From contig NZ_FQUJ01000015.1 in assembly GCF_900128925.1 (NCBI RefSeq), positions 33,530 through 97,529 of the forward strand: a stretch of DNA of 64,000 bases, read 5' to 3'. Both the position numbers and the translations under genes were made by a program. Positions within the stretch are counted from its first letter, which is position 1. Each line of letters starts with the position of its first letter. This DNA is from Modicisalibacter ilicicola DSM 19980. GTDB taxonomy: Bacteria; Pseudomonadota; Gammaproteobacteria; Pseudomonadales; Halomonadaceae. The notes under the pieces were generated by a model that was not told the origin of the DNA, did no database searches, and worked only from the letters and a program-made list of their open reading frames with translations. Positions 19,478-28,708 of the stretch are shown one piece after another.

Positions 19478-19843
19478 GTACGACTTCTCCTGACGAAGGT
19501 TTACTACAGCATGAGCAGTAACGCCTGGCTCGGCAAACCACGGTGATACACGTACCGCTTGACCTGACTCACCACCCCACGCAGACCCGCTCAGCGCCCC
19601 GGCATCACGCACCCTCTTTTCCCAAGATGCTATCAGTTGTGCAAGCCACTGATCGTTTATCAAGCTATTGAAGGCGACATTTGCCCTTCGACTAGCATCC
19701 TCGAAGAACAGCTGTCGTCATATCAGCAGTGGTTTTGCCCAGCAGACACGTTCGGGATTCCGTTGTCATTGCAACAAATGGAACCTCCTTGGTGACATCA
19801 GTACAAGAGCTAAAAGCGTCTACGAGATTCGAAGGGATTCGCC
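19478..19843. other. no supported gene between yedK and umuC remnant
   Basis: An open frame in phase with yedK (19478-19663) has no ribosome site and no recognisable motif. The rest holds only short shadow frames. Confidence 0.4.
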
Positions 19844-20692
19844 TCACCGCATCCGCACAACCGGCAATTCTTCCCAGCTGGTTGTGTATCGTGGCGTACG
19901 GTGCTGGCACCTCAACGCCCAGGCAGCATTCTTTCGGGGCTTGCCGATGCTTATCGCATTGCGACCATGCTCGCGATTGATACGATCCACCACACTCATC
20001 AGCTTTTCACTGCGCTCGCGGTCAGCATTACCCTGCTTCGCATCGAACAAGTCGTGCTGTAGGGTCTTTTTGTCCGCCAAATCGAGCATCATGACGCCGC
20101 ACTTCATGAACGCGTACCCGGGACGATAGAGACAATCAAGCGCGCGCTGAGCGGTGCCGACGATGATCCGACTGTCGTCACTCGCACGCGGTAGCGGCAC
20201 GACCAGGCTGGGATTGTACTGATGCAGCTCGAGGCGGTGACAATTCGTCTTGAGAAAGACCATCAGCGCCCGCGCAACCGACCCCTGACGACGCAGCTTC
20301 TCGGCACCACGGCTGGCATGCACGCGCACGGCCTCACGCAGATCTGCTCGGTCGCCGGTGAGCCGTCCAAACGAGCGACTGGTCATGATGTTGTCTTTCG
20401 GCTTGCTCATCTCGTCGATCTCAATGCAATCGACACCACGCAGCTCCCATACGGTGCGCTCCATGACAACAGAAAACTGGCGTCGAAGCCGCTTTGGATC
20501 AGCGTTGCGCAAGTCCCAGGCAGAGCGGATGCCCAGGTTGTCGAGCTTCATACCGGTACGACTGGCCACGCCCCATAAATCAGTCGTGGGGGTACGTTCC
20601 AGTATGTGACGCGTTATCGCGGAATCGGGCGCTAGTACGCAGACGCCTTCATAGGCTGCCTGCTTTTTGGCAATTCGATTGGCAAGTTTGGC
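19844..20692 (-). pseudogene. umuC: umuC, DNA polymerase V catalytic subunit, 5' truncated
   Basis: The Y-family polymerase sequence is continuous from AKLANRIAKKQ at 20692 through EGVCVLAP, TTDLWGVASRTGMKL (thumb/helix-hairpin region), the little-finger domain and the usual C-terminal LRCQHRTPRYTTSWEELPVV. The catalytic palm that should precede it (about 150 residues with the metal-binding acids) is missing. The break coincides with the left edge of the three-recombinase module. An internal start at about 20569 would not restore activity. Confidence 0.85.
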
Positions 20693-20795
20693 CCTATACT
20701 ACAGAGCATACTCTTGTTCACTGATGATGCTGTAGCACAGTCATCGGACACGTGCAGGTAGCATCAGTGTGTCTTGCCCTGGGAGGTAACCTCTC

Positions 20796-22151
20796 ATGCC
20801 GGTTTATCGGGTCCTGCGTGCCGAAGGGGCCTTTCCCTTTCATGTGGTGGATCGCGATGGGTTACCGCACCCAGAGCTGACCCTCTATGCCTGCCTATCC
20901 GTGCGTCACCATGCATCGCTGACTGCAAGAGCCTACACGAGGGAAGTTGTCTCCTTTGCTTCATGGGCGACAGATCATCCCGTCGTGATTCGACAGGGTT
21001 GGCAGTTGCTGGGGCCACCTGCTCAGGTGCGCGCACTGTTGGCTTTCTTCCTCGCTTCGGAAATGAAGTGCATCGTGGCGTTGGGTCGAGATCGCGGTGG
21101 ATTCGAAACCCGTCGAATCGAACCGACTTGGCAGACTGGCCGGCGCCTGGAACGGCTTCTGGCGGCGTTGAGATCGTTCTACACGGTACTGCATGAGCAC
21201 GGTCGCTATCGCCATGGCAATCCTATGGATGCCGACGGTGCCCGCCGTTACATTGAGGAGGAGCGCCGCCGGCAACTCCAAGCGTTTGTCGATGCCCACG
21301 GTCGAATGCCCATGCCGGCCGACAGTGGCGTGGACGGCGTTCGAGAGATGCGTCTTTCCGCCAGTTACTTCCGGCTGAAAGGAAATCAATGGTTGCCCGA
21401 GATCCTGGATGAACCGGCCCTGATGAACAGGGTCATGTCAGCTGGTGAGCAGTGGGGGTGGACACTACGCGAAACTGGCCTGGTACGTATCCTCTTTGAT
21501 ACCGGCTGTCGTGTCCATGAGGCGTGTCAACTCAGCGTGGCGGACTGGGTACAGAGCGGTTTTATGCGCGAGATGCTGTCGATCAGCAAGGGAAGTCATG
21601 GACGCCGAGTGAAACGGCTTTTCATTACCGACCGCACGGTCAAGGTCTTGCGACGATATGTGGACGAGCAGCGTGCTCGGCTAGATCCCCGAGGGTGCGG
21701 GCTTACGGAACTCGCTGAACTGCCTGTGGAAACTCTGCATCACCTTCCGCTGTTTCTGACTCGCCACGGCACATCTCTGAGCCCGGACCACTTCCGCCGC
21801 AACTATTGGACGCCGGCGCTCGACGCCGCAGGACTGCAGCTGCGTTGTCATCAGGTCCGTCACTGGTTCGTGACACAGGCGCTCAACGACATCCACCAGC
21901 GTGCCCGCTCAGCCGAGGAACTGCAGAGCCTGCGGGGTGCCCTGCGTGAGCTCATGGCCTGGAAAAGCGATATGCTGCCGATCTATGACCAGGCTATCCG
22001 CCGGCATGACCTGCCGGATCTGGCTCATCGCATTCATGCTCGCATCGAACGTGAGCACCGGCATGATCGCGCTCGCCGCTCCCAACCGACTCCTCACCCC
22101 GAGTCACTTACCGAGAGCCAGCGAATGTTAGATGAGATGCTGAAACCATGA
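20796..22151 (+). CDS. tyrosine recombinase, TnpA-like first member of trio
   Basis: 451 residues from ATG 20796 (ribosome site GGGAGGTAA). The N-terminal SAM-like DNA-binding part (ARAYTREVVSFASWATDH) is followed by the catalytic domain. Catalytic residues visible: the first Arg in FDTGCRVHEACQLS, the H-x-x-R-H block in CHQVRHWFVTQAL, and a candidate nucleophile Tyr in LPIYDQAI. Its stop overlaps the start of the next recombinase gene, so the trio is co-translated. Confidence 0.88.
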   Translation: MPVYRVLRAEGAFPFHVVDRDGLPHPELTLYACLSVRHHASLTARAYTREVVSFASWATDHPVVIRQGWQLLGPPAQVRALLAFFLASEMKCIVALGRDRGGFETRRIEPTWQTGRRLERLLAALRSFYTVLHEHGRYRHGNPMDADGARRYIEEERRRQLQAFVDAHGRMPMPADSGVDGVREMRLSASYFRLKGNQWLPEILDEPALMNRVMSAGEQWGWTLRETGLVRILFDTGCRVHEACQLSVADWVQSGFMREMLSISKGSHGRRVKRLFITDRTVKVLRRYVDEQRARLDPRGCGLTELAELPVETLHHLPLFLTRHGTSLSPDHFRRNYWTPALDAAGLQLRCHQVRHWFVTQALNDIHQRARSAEELQSLRGALRELMAWKSDMLPIYDQAIRRHDLPDLAHRIHARIEREHRHDRARRSQPTPHPESLTESQRMLDEMLKP

Positions 22152-25100
22152 TGCCGTCGGCCCGACAACACCGTGCTGATCCGGAGCGTCGACGGCTTAC
22201 GATACGTACCGAGCTTGATCGTCGGCGCGAGCTGGGTGTGGCCTTCGTGAACCGAGAGGTGATGACGGTTACCGGCTACGATCGCAAGACGATCAGTGGC
22301 GTTACCCAGCGTTATGTTAGTGAGCTGGCAGCGGAGTTGTTGGAGACGGTGGTTGAGGACCGAGAGGCTTATGAACGCTGGGTACGTGACTACCGCACCT
22401 TTCGCCCCTTTATCACACGCACGGAGAGCGGGCCGGCGCTGTTCCGGCGCTTTGTGCGGCTGGTCATCGAACAGCTGCATCGCGAGAACGCGTTGATGAC
22501 GGTGAACGCAGTTGAAACCATTACTGGGGGGAGGAAACGGATCCTCAATGAGGAGCTGGTTATCTGGGAACAGGAGACCGGCCATCAGGTAGCGCGCACG
22601 GTTGCTTGGAAATCCCTCGATACTTCTGGGGCTACCGTCCTCGTGGGCGAAAACCATACGCTGAATCGGCGAAACGAATCGATCAAGGCGGAACTGGACC
22701 GTCGCCGCCAGATCGGAACGCCTTTCAAACTCATCGACATCAGCAGGTGCTTAGGATTCAGCGTAGCCACCGTGTCGGGGTATTCGCGCCATTACGTGGC
22801 GGCATTGGCCGATGAGCTCCTGAGCGCCCCGGTCGACAGTCGTGAGGCCTATGAAAGCTGGCGTCGGGACTTCAATACCTTTCGCTATTCGCTTCCCAAT
22901 ACGCGGCGCTCACGTGAAGTGCTCACGCGGCTCACACGTCTGACCATTGAGCACCTACACCGAGAGGGATATACGGTGGCGTACAGCGAGGTCTTGAGGC
23001 TTTCTGGACACAACGTCTCCCGCATAAAACAAGAAATTCGGCGCTGGGAAGAAGAAACGGGGCATCGAGCTAGTCCGCTGCGAGTATGGAAGGAAATCAC
23101 TCTGGAAATGGTGCTCGACAGTGTATCGCCGGCACTCCATCACCTGCCGTTGACCTTTCTAGAATCACCGACCATGGGACGGCCCTTCAATGATTCTCAA
23201 CGACGGATGATTCACTCCATTTCGCAGCCGAAACTACGAGATGTGGCCTTCTTCGTCATGACCTTTGCCGATGGCAATCGGCGCAACGACATCACCTTCT
23301 TCGCCAATATGTCGCGCTACCTGACACGGTTGAAGCTACCGGATATCGACGCACTGGACCCCGAGGTGTTCTATCGACGATATCATGATGGCGAGATATT
23401 GCCGGAAGAGGGCACACCCAAACGTGGCCGGTTCCTGCAGACTTACTTTCGCCTACTGCGCAAGCAAGAGGACTATCTACTCCGGTTGACACCTAAGCAG
23501 CGCCGGGCCGTAGTGCCTTGGAAACTCATTGGCCTGAAGGATGATCACTTCTGGCACCGCTCCACCCTCCACCGAGATGTGAGAACCGACCAACGGATGC
23601 GTCGCAAGGCAGCGACCGCCGTTGTACACGATCGATTCTATCTGCTTCGTGATGTGGCCGAGCGTCGATGCATTCAGGTCGAGCGCCTGCATACAGCCTT
23701 TCAGGATGCCATGGCCCATCATGAACGGGAGGGGGAGGCCTTACCGATGTCATTCTCGATCACCGATGAAACGGTATCGACATCAGGCCGTACTCGATCG
23801 ACACAGCAGCATTTCAGGCTTTGGGATGCAGCAACATTGCGTTCTGTGCATGAGCCCGTGGCAGAAGACTTCTATTACCATCAGGATCAGCGTCAGCGTA
23901 TACGTGCGACGATATGTGACCAGGCACGTTACTTCCTAAGCTATGAGGGTGGCCATGCTTGCGATGATGCCACTTTGATAGAGCCCTACTGGTTCATCGA
24001 ACTGCTGCAGGCCAATGTACTGAAGTCTCAAGTTACTGATTCTGACTTTCTGACGCATAACGGCTACTCAAAGGGGGCGTTCCAACTTCCCCCTCACTCA
24101 ACTTGGGGGCTGTCTACATCCCATTGGTTGGAGCGTGTCTCGCGAGACCTGGGAATGCTCTTTATTCCACTCGATGCGCTCAAGCTAGCCGCTCTTGTCG
24201 GGTATGCGGCCATTCAGATCATGACCAAGACCGGGGCTCGCATGAACGAGTTCCTGCAGATCAGATTGAGTCCAGAGCACTTATCACGGGTGCTGCTCGC
24301 CAAGGATCGTGAAGCGATCGCCTTTCGCGCGATCCCCAAGGGACGCCGTGCAGAAGAACCATACTATATTGACGAGCGCTGCATGAAGGCGCTACACGCC
24401 TGGTGGAAGTTCCAGCGTGATCGGGGGCAGGATCTGGAGACCATCCCGCCTACCAGAAGCTTGCGGCATAAGCTTCGAGCGGCGTCCTACCTATGGCAAC
24501 ATGCCGGAAGGCATTTCAGTCATAAGGATGTCAATGCGACGATGTCTATCATGTTGCACGGTATCTCGTTGCAAACTGCTGCCGGTGAGGCCGTGCGGGT
24601 CACTTCTCACCTGCTGCGTCACGGGTTTGCCACCGAGATGCGGGCATTGAACACGCCCGTGGATGTGATCGCACTCCTCATGAAGCAGCGAGATGTGCGA
24701 GTGACCGAGTACTATTCCCAGCCGACGCCGGCCAGGCTAATGGAGTTGCAACAAAAGATCTTTGAAAGTCGTGTGGATCTGTCCCGTACCCATGTGCGAT
24801 CCCCGGGGCAGATCCGGCGGCAAATCGAAGCCGCACAGGAGCAGGTGGGCGCACTGATCCCGGTTATCGGTGGACGGTGCACCGTGGCCAGTCAGTGTCC
24901 CATCAAGTTCGCCTGCATCGGCTGTGCCGGGAATGCGCCCGACTGGCACAAGCGTGACCAAGTCATCGTCTACCGGCAGGCCTGTGCGCAGATGGCGGAG
25001 ATGGCAGAAGCACAGAACCTGCCCGCCGAAGGGCGCAAGGCAAAGGAATCCATGGCGAGCTGTGACGATGTGTTGGCCGAGATGGAACTGCTGGAGCGAG

Positions 25101-25156
25101 CTGATCAGGCGGCTGCCGATCCCGTCATACTGACCATCGGGAGGAAGGAGAAATGA
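22148..25156 (+). CDS. large tyrosine recombinase, TnpB-like, with duplicated N-terminal domain
   Basis: 1002 residues, far longer than Tn554 TnpB (about 630). Two tandem copies of a segment of about 150 residues fill the N-terminus: copy 1 has IRTELDRRRELGVAF ... RYVSELAAELL ... EAYERWVRDYRTFR, copy 2 has IKAELDRRRQIGTPF ... HYVAALADELL ... EAYESWRRDFNTFR. The catalytic domain follows, with TGARMNEFLQI (Arg), HLLRHGFATEM (HxxRH) and VTEYYSQPTP (Tyr). A cysteine cluster near the C-terminus (C-x5-CPIKFACIGC) probably binds zinc. Stop and next start overlap as ATGA. Confidence 0.88.
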   Translation: MMPSARQHRADPERRRLTIRTELDRRRELGVAFVNREVMTVTGYDRKTISGVTQRYVSELAAELLETVVEDREAYERWVRDYRTFRPFITRTESGPALFRRFVRLVIEQLHRENALMTVNAVETITGGRKRILNEELVIWEQETGHQVARTVAWKSLDTSGATVLVGENHTLNRRNESIKAELDRRRQIGTPFKLIDISRCLGFSVATVSGYSRHYVAALADELLSAPVDSREAYESWRRDFNTFRYSLPNTRRSREVLTRLTRLTIEHLHREGYTVAYSEVLRLSGHNVSRIKQEIRRWEEETGHRASPLRVWKEITLEMVLDSVSPALHHLPLTFLESPTMGRPFNDSQRRMIHSISQPKLRDVAFFVMTFADGNRRNDITFFANMSRYLTRLKLPDIDALDPEVFYRRYHDGEILPEEGTPKRGRFLQTYFRLLRKQEDYLLRLTPKQRRAVVPWKLIGLKDDHFWHRSTLHRDVRTDQRMRRKAATAVVHDRFYLLRDVAERRCIQVERLHTAFQDAMAHHEREGEALPMSFSITDETVSTSGRTRSTQQHFRLWDAATLRSVHEPVAEDFYYHQDQRQRIRATICDQARYFLSYEGGHACDDATLIEPYWFIELLQANVLKSQVTDSDFLTHNGYSKGAFQLPPHSTWGLSTSHWLERVSRDLGMLFIPLDALKLAALVGYAAIQIMTKTGARMNEFLQIRLSPEHLSRVLLAKDREAIAFRAIPKGRRAEEPYYIDERCMKALHAWWKFQRDRGQDLETIPPTRSLRHKLRAASYLWQHAGRHFSHKDVNATMSIMLHGISLQTAAGEAVRVTSHLLRHGFATEMRALNTPVDVIALLMKQRDVRVTEYYSQPTPARLMELQQKIFESRVDLSRTHVRSPGQIRRQIEAAQEQVGALIPVIGGRCTVASQCPIKFACIGCAGNAPDWHKRDQVIVYRQACAQMAEMAEAQNLPAEGRKAKESMASCDDVLAEMELLERADQAAADPVILTIGRKEK

Positions 25157-25620
25157 CACGACGATCCAGTAAGGCGCGTCCAGAGGCTGCGATGGCCGGT
25201 TTGAAACGCAGTCATCAGCAGCGACGCAATCGAAGCGTCACGATCGTGCGTCGAGCGATCAGTCGGTTGCAGGAGATCGGCAGTCCCGTGACGCTGGGAC
25301 GAATTGCGAGAATATCGCGCGATCTCTCCGACACGGGAATGGGTATCTCCGAGTCCACCATTCTGCGAAATCTTGAATGCCGTCAATTATACGAAGAAGC
25401 CGCCCAACCCGTTCGTCAGCGGCGTGTCGTTGGTCGGCCGCTTGCTCGCGAGGTGGAAAAGCCCACCGACGTGGAGCGGCGACGTATGCATTATTTGATG
25501 CGCCAAACCAAAGCTGAGCTGGCCGCTCGCATTATCGCTGTTGAGCGAGAGTTGGTGTGCTCGGAAAAGTCGAATGGAGTCCTTCGCGACCGGATTCTCC
25601 GGGAAAAATTTGGCCAATAA
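25153..25620 (+). CDS. TnpC-like accessory protein of recombinase trio
   Basis: 155-residue basic helical protein. The N-terminal half (LKRSHQQRRNRSVTIVRRAI ... TLGRIARISRDL ... ISESTILRN) resembles the DUF6262/TnpC proteins that accompany Tn554-type recombinases and probably bind DNA. The C-terminal helix (RQTKAELAARIIAVERELV) is likely a coiled coil. It converges with the cytochrome c gene, 27 bases away. Confidence 0.7.
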   Translation: MTRRSSKARPEAAMAGLKRSHQQRRNRSVTIVRRAISRLQEIGSPVTLGRIARISRDLSDTGMGISESTILRNLECRQLYEEAAQPVRQRRVVGRPLAREVEKPTDVERRRMHYLMRQTKAELAARIIAVERELVCSEKSNGVLRDRILREKFGQ

Positions 25621-25647
25621 TCACCTTTTCAATTCCTAGCCCCACAG

Positions 25648-26106
25648 CTACTCACTTTGCGTCGGAAACGGAGCTCCCTCGCTTTCTTCCGCCTGATGGC
25701 GTCGTTGCTCCGGTGTCCATAACGTCTTGAGGTAATTCACTACGGAGCGGATCTCGGCTGGGGCTAGGGCATCCTCGAAGGCCGGCATCGTCAGTCGTTC
25801 GGTCTTGTTCCAGGGGTCACGCCATCCCTCGGCGACGATCCGGTAGAGCATAGCATCGGAGTGCTTCCAGGTATGGCCCTCCGGCCCATGAGGAGGAGCC
25901 GGCAGTTCGCCCTGGGCATTCTGGCGCTCCCAGTTCGGCATGCCCTCTCCCTGGCGGCCGTGGCAACTGGCACAATACTGCTGGTAGATGCTTTCTCCCT
26001 CTTCCAGCCGAGAGGTATCGCTTGAAGAGGGGCTTCCCTCCGCCATGGCCTGCCCCGCAGCACTGAGCAGCAGCCAGGTTGTGGCGAGGAACCAGCGCCT
26101 AAGCAT
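25648..26106 (-). CDS. periplasmic c-type cytochrome
   Basis: 152 residues with a signal peptide (LRRWFLATTWLLLSAAGQAMA) and one haem site CASCH, then a Met ligand region (ERLTMPAFEDALAPAEIRSV). It is last gene of an eight-gene minus-strand operon. ATG 26106 overlaps the end of the BNR-repeat gene by 8 bases. A role as electron carrier in copper or thiol redox chemistry is likely from its neighbours. Confidence 0.88.
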   Translation of the reverse strand: MLRRWFLATTWLLLSAAGQAMAEGSPSSSDTSRLEEGESIYQQYCASCHGRQGEGMPNWERQNAQGELPAPPHGPEGHTWKHSDAMLYRIVAEGWRDPWNKTERLTMPAFEDALAPAEIRSVVNYLKTLWTPEQRRHQAEESEGAPFPTQSE

Positions 26107-26965
26107 CGGGGGGTGTCCAGGTTTGGCCCCGATCATCGCTACGCAGGAGCTCCCCCTCGCGATTCAGGCCATAGAGCGTTCCTGCAGGAGAATGAGCGAG
26201 CGCGACGAGCGCCGGGCTGTCACCTGTCACTGACTGCCATTCCTGGCCACCATTGTCGCTGCGCCACAGGCCTTGCTCCGTGGCGACATAGACGCGCTCT
26301 GGAGCGTCGAGGTCGTAGGCCACATCGTAGACCCTGCCGGCATCGAGCTCGCCGGTCGGTCGCCAGCCGCAGAAGCAGTCCATCGACAGGCGTACCGCAT
26401 CGTCGGACACCGCATAGAGCCAGCCGGTCTGCATGCTGCCTTCCATATCGGAGTGGACGAGCCGGCGAACGGGCTGGGCAGGACCGCTATCCATCTTCTT
26501 CCAGGTCGTGCCGGCATCCTCGCTTTGATAGAGGCCATCGTCGGCGATCACCGCATAGAGGGTCTCGGCCTGCTGACGGTGGGTGGCCAAGGCGATAACG
26601 TTCTCACTGGGCAAGTCCTCGTCGAGCTCCTGCCAAGTCTTCCCATGATCGGTGCTGCGCTGCACCCCGATTGACGGGCCGGCGATATAGAGCGTCTGTT
26701 CGGCGGTTGCCGGTACCGATGCCGTGACCCACTGGCCTTCTTTCACGGCTTCCGGCAAGGGGAGTTCTTGCCAGGTCTCGCCGCGGTCCGTGCTCTTGAA
26801 GAGCTGGTTGGCCTGCGCCTTGATCAGTCGTTCGCCCGTACGGTCATAACTCAGCGACGGCAATGCCTCTTCGGCAGCCCCGGCCACACCGGCGATGCCC
26901 AGGCTGGCCACGACCCAGCTCGTCAATAACAGGGTACGCCAGAAGCGACTTGCGGGATTATTCAT
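26099..26965 (-). CDS. exported BNR/sialidase-type repeat protein
   Basis: 288 residues from ATG 26965, with a signal peptide (TLLLTSWVVASLGIAGVAGA). At least five repeats of the Asp-box form S-x-D-x-G-x-T-W are present: STDRGETWQEL, STDHGKTWQEL, SEDAGTTWKKM, SDNGGQEWQSV and SDDRGQTWTPP, indicating a beta-propeller. Such propellers are common beside cytochromes and metal-handling genes; the ligand is unknown. Confidence 0.8.
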   Translation of the reverse strand: MNNPASRFWRTLLLTSWVVASLGIAGVAGAAEEALPSLSYDRTGERLIKAQANQLFKSTDRGETWQELPLPEAVKEGQWVTASVPATAEQTLYIAGPSIGVQRSTDHGKTWQELDEDLPSENVIALATHRQQAETLYAVIADDGLYQSEDAGTTWKKMDSGPAQPVRRLVHSDMEGSMQTGWLYAVSDDAVRLSMDCFCGWRPTGELDAGRVYDVAYDLDAPERVYVATEQGLWRSDNGGQEWQSVTGDSPALVALAHSPAGTLYGLNREGELLRSDDRGQTWTPPDA

Positions 26966-26988
26966 ATCAGTGATTCCTCGAATAACGG

Positions 26989-27732
26989 CTAGCCAATGCT
27001 GCCTAGCGCAGGGAAGGTGCGTAATAACCAATAGGACAGCTCGGTCAGTTGCCCGGTGATCATCAAGATGCCCATCAGGATCATGAGCAGGCCGGCAGCC
27101 ATATGCATGACCCGGCCCCAGCGGCGCAGGAATTGCTGGTGGTGCAAGAAACGGTCGAGCGAAACGGCAGTCAGCAGAAATGGCACGCCAAGGCCTAGCG
27201 AGTAAATTCCCAGTAACGCCAGTCCGCTTGAAATATTGGCCGTCGAAGCGCTAACGGTAAGGATGGCACCCAAGATCGGACCAATACAGGGCGTCCAGCC
27301 GAAGGCGAACGCCACGCCGAGTAAATAAGCCGCACCGCGCCCGCCGCCATTTTCCGTGAGCTTGTCGATAAACCGCCATTCTCGCTGTAACCAGTGCAGC
27401 GGGATGAGCCCGGTCATGAAGGCACCGAACAGGATGACGATGAGACCGCCGACCAGGTTCGCCTCCTGGCGATAGACCAGCAGTAGGCGACCGATGGCCG
27501 TGGCACTGGCCCCCAGCATCAAAAATACCGTGGAGAAGCCCAGCACGAACCATAGCGACTGGGTCAACACCCGGAGCCGCTCGCGCCGGTCCGCTTCCCG
27601 TATCTGCCCAAGCGATCGCCCGGCCACGAATGAGAGATAGCCAGGCACGAGCGGCAAGACGCAGGGTGAAATGAACGAAATCAAGCCCGCCAGAAAGGCC
27701 GTCGCCAGGCCGATATTGGCAATCTCCAGCAT
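26989..27732 (-). CDS. ccdA: CcdA-type thiol transporter
   Basis: 247-residue membrane protein of the CcdA/DsbD family, with conserved cysteines in ISPCVLPLVPGYLSF and FGWTPCIGPILGAIL on two transmembrane helices. It would carry reducing power across the membrane to the TlpA and SCO proteins made from the same operon. The start ATG 27732 has AAGGAGGG before it. A second ccdA-like gene is at 39574. Confidence 0.92.
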   Translation of the reverse strand: MLEIANIGLATAFLAGLISFISPCVLPLVPGYLSFVAGRSLGQIREADRRERLRVLTQSLWFVLGFSTVFLMLGASATAIGRLLLVYRQEANLVGGLIVILFGAFMTGLIPLHWLQREWRFIDKLTENGGGRGAAYLLGVAFAFGWTPCIGPILGAILTVSASTANISSGLALLGIYSLGLGVPFLLTAVSLDRFLHHQQFLRRWGRVMHMAAGLLMILMGILMITGQLTELSYWLLRTFPALGSIG

Positions 27733-27749
27733 CCCTCCTTATCCCGTGG

Positions 27750-28133
27750 CTAGGCTTGGAACTTGGAGTTGGACTGCTCGGACGACACCTCGTGAACCGC
27801 TGCTTGGCGATGGGCGGATGCCGTCTCCGTGGATACCTCAGTAGCGGGTTCCACTCCGGCTTGCACGTCAGTGGCTTCGCCCTGGTCGGTAGCCTTACCT
27901 TTCTTGTCCTTGCATTTCATCATGCACAGCCCCAAGCCGCACATGACGAGGCAAGGCAAGAGGCTCACCAGGATAGGGGCGATCCCCAGCAGGACCAGTT
28001 GATCCCAGCCCATGGCCAGGCCACCAGCCACGACCACGGCACCCAACAGCATCCAGCGGCGGGGACCCGTCAGCAGGCCTGTCAGTCCGGCTTTCTGCTG
28101 CCCCTGTGGGGTCTTGTCGTCACAGCAACTCAT
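27750..28133 (-). CDS. small membrane protein, Cys/Met-rich
   Basis: 127 residues: a cysteine pair near the start (MSCCDDKT), two hydrophobic helices, a metal-ligand-like loop CLVMCGLGLCMMKCKDKKG, and a long acidic/polar tail. The start overlaps the tlpA stop by 4 bases. Family not recognised; Cys/Met content and operon suggest copper contact in the membrane. Confidence 0.7.
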   Translation of the reverse strand: MSCCDDKTPQGQQKAGLTGLLTGPRRWMLLGAVVVAGGLAMGWDQLVLLGIAPILVSLLPCLVMCGLGLCMMKCKDKKGKATDQGEATDVQAGVEPATEVSTETASAHRQAAVHEVSSEQSNSKFQA

Positions 28134-28696
28134 GGCGCTTCCTCTTTGGTGGCGTCTATCGTTTCGGTCAGAAACTCGATCATCTCAGGGGTATCCCATT
28201 CGGCTTCCCCGACCAGGCGTCCAAGCTCCCTACCCAGGCGGTCGAGCAGCAGCGTCGTGGGAATCCCCACGGCACCAAGATCCGCGCTGGCCATGCCGGT
28301 TCGATCGACATAGGGGGAAAGATGCTCGATCCCCACCTCCTGATAGAACTCATTGACGACCTCGAGACCTTTGCGATCGATCGAGAGCGCAACGACCTCG
28401 AAATCCAGTCCCCCCAATTCGGCCTGGAGGGCATCCAGGGTGGGCATCTCCTCACGGCAAGGGCCACACCAGGTCGCCCAGATGTTGAGCAAAACCTGCT
28501 TACCTTCGAAGTCAGCCAGGGTCAGTGGGGAACCTGTGTCATCCTCGAAGCGGATGTTAGTTACGTCGCGCGGGCTTTCCCAGAGAAGAAAGCCCTGTGG
28601 CCCCAGGCGTTCAGGAGGCGTGGCGGCGGCTATCTTGGCCATGGCCATCAGCAGTGCCACCACTAGCCACCTGGTTGCGATCCGTTTCCCAATCAC
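28130..28696 (-). CDS. TlpA/ResA-family thioredoxin-like protein
   Basis: 188 residues; signal anchor at residues 8-25, then a thioredoxin fold with the active site WATWCGPCREEMP and cis-Pro GIPTTLLLD. Expected to reduce disulfides of the nearby SCO, cytochrome c or copper proteins, recharged by CcdA in the same operon. Confidence 0.92.
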   Translation of the reverse strand: MIGKRIATRWLVVALLMAMAKIAAATPPERLGPQGFLLWESPRDVTNIRFEDDTGSPLTLADFEGKQVLLNIWATWCGPCREEMPTLDALQAELGGLDFEVVALSIDRKGLEVVNEFYQEVGIEHLSPYVDRTGMASADLGAVGIPTTLLLDRLGRELGRLVGEAEWDTPEMIEFLTETIDATKEEAP

Positions 28697-28708
28697 CAGC
28701 GCTTACCT

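Larger units (their letters stand above)
20693..25625. mobile_element. three-tyrosine-recombinase module (Tn554 TnpABC-like / GInt-like)
   Basis: Three plus-strand genes overlap each other by 4 bases (ATGA) and encode two tyrosine recombinases and a small helical accessory protein, the layout of Tn554 TnpA-TnpB-TnpC and related integrase-trio elements. The left edge truncates umuC; the right edge meets the cytochrome c gene. No terminal repeats or target duplication could be identified, so the boundaries are approximate. The module may be the integration machinery of the whole accessory region. Confidence 0.6.

Noticed and set aside
19478..19663. N-terminal extension of yedK
   Set aside because: It would move the catalytic Cys away from position 2; AGGAG lies directly before ATG 19477.
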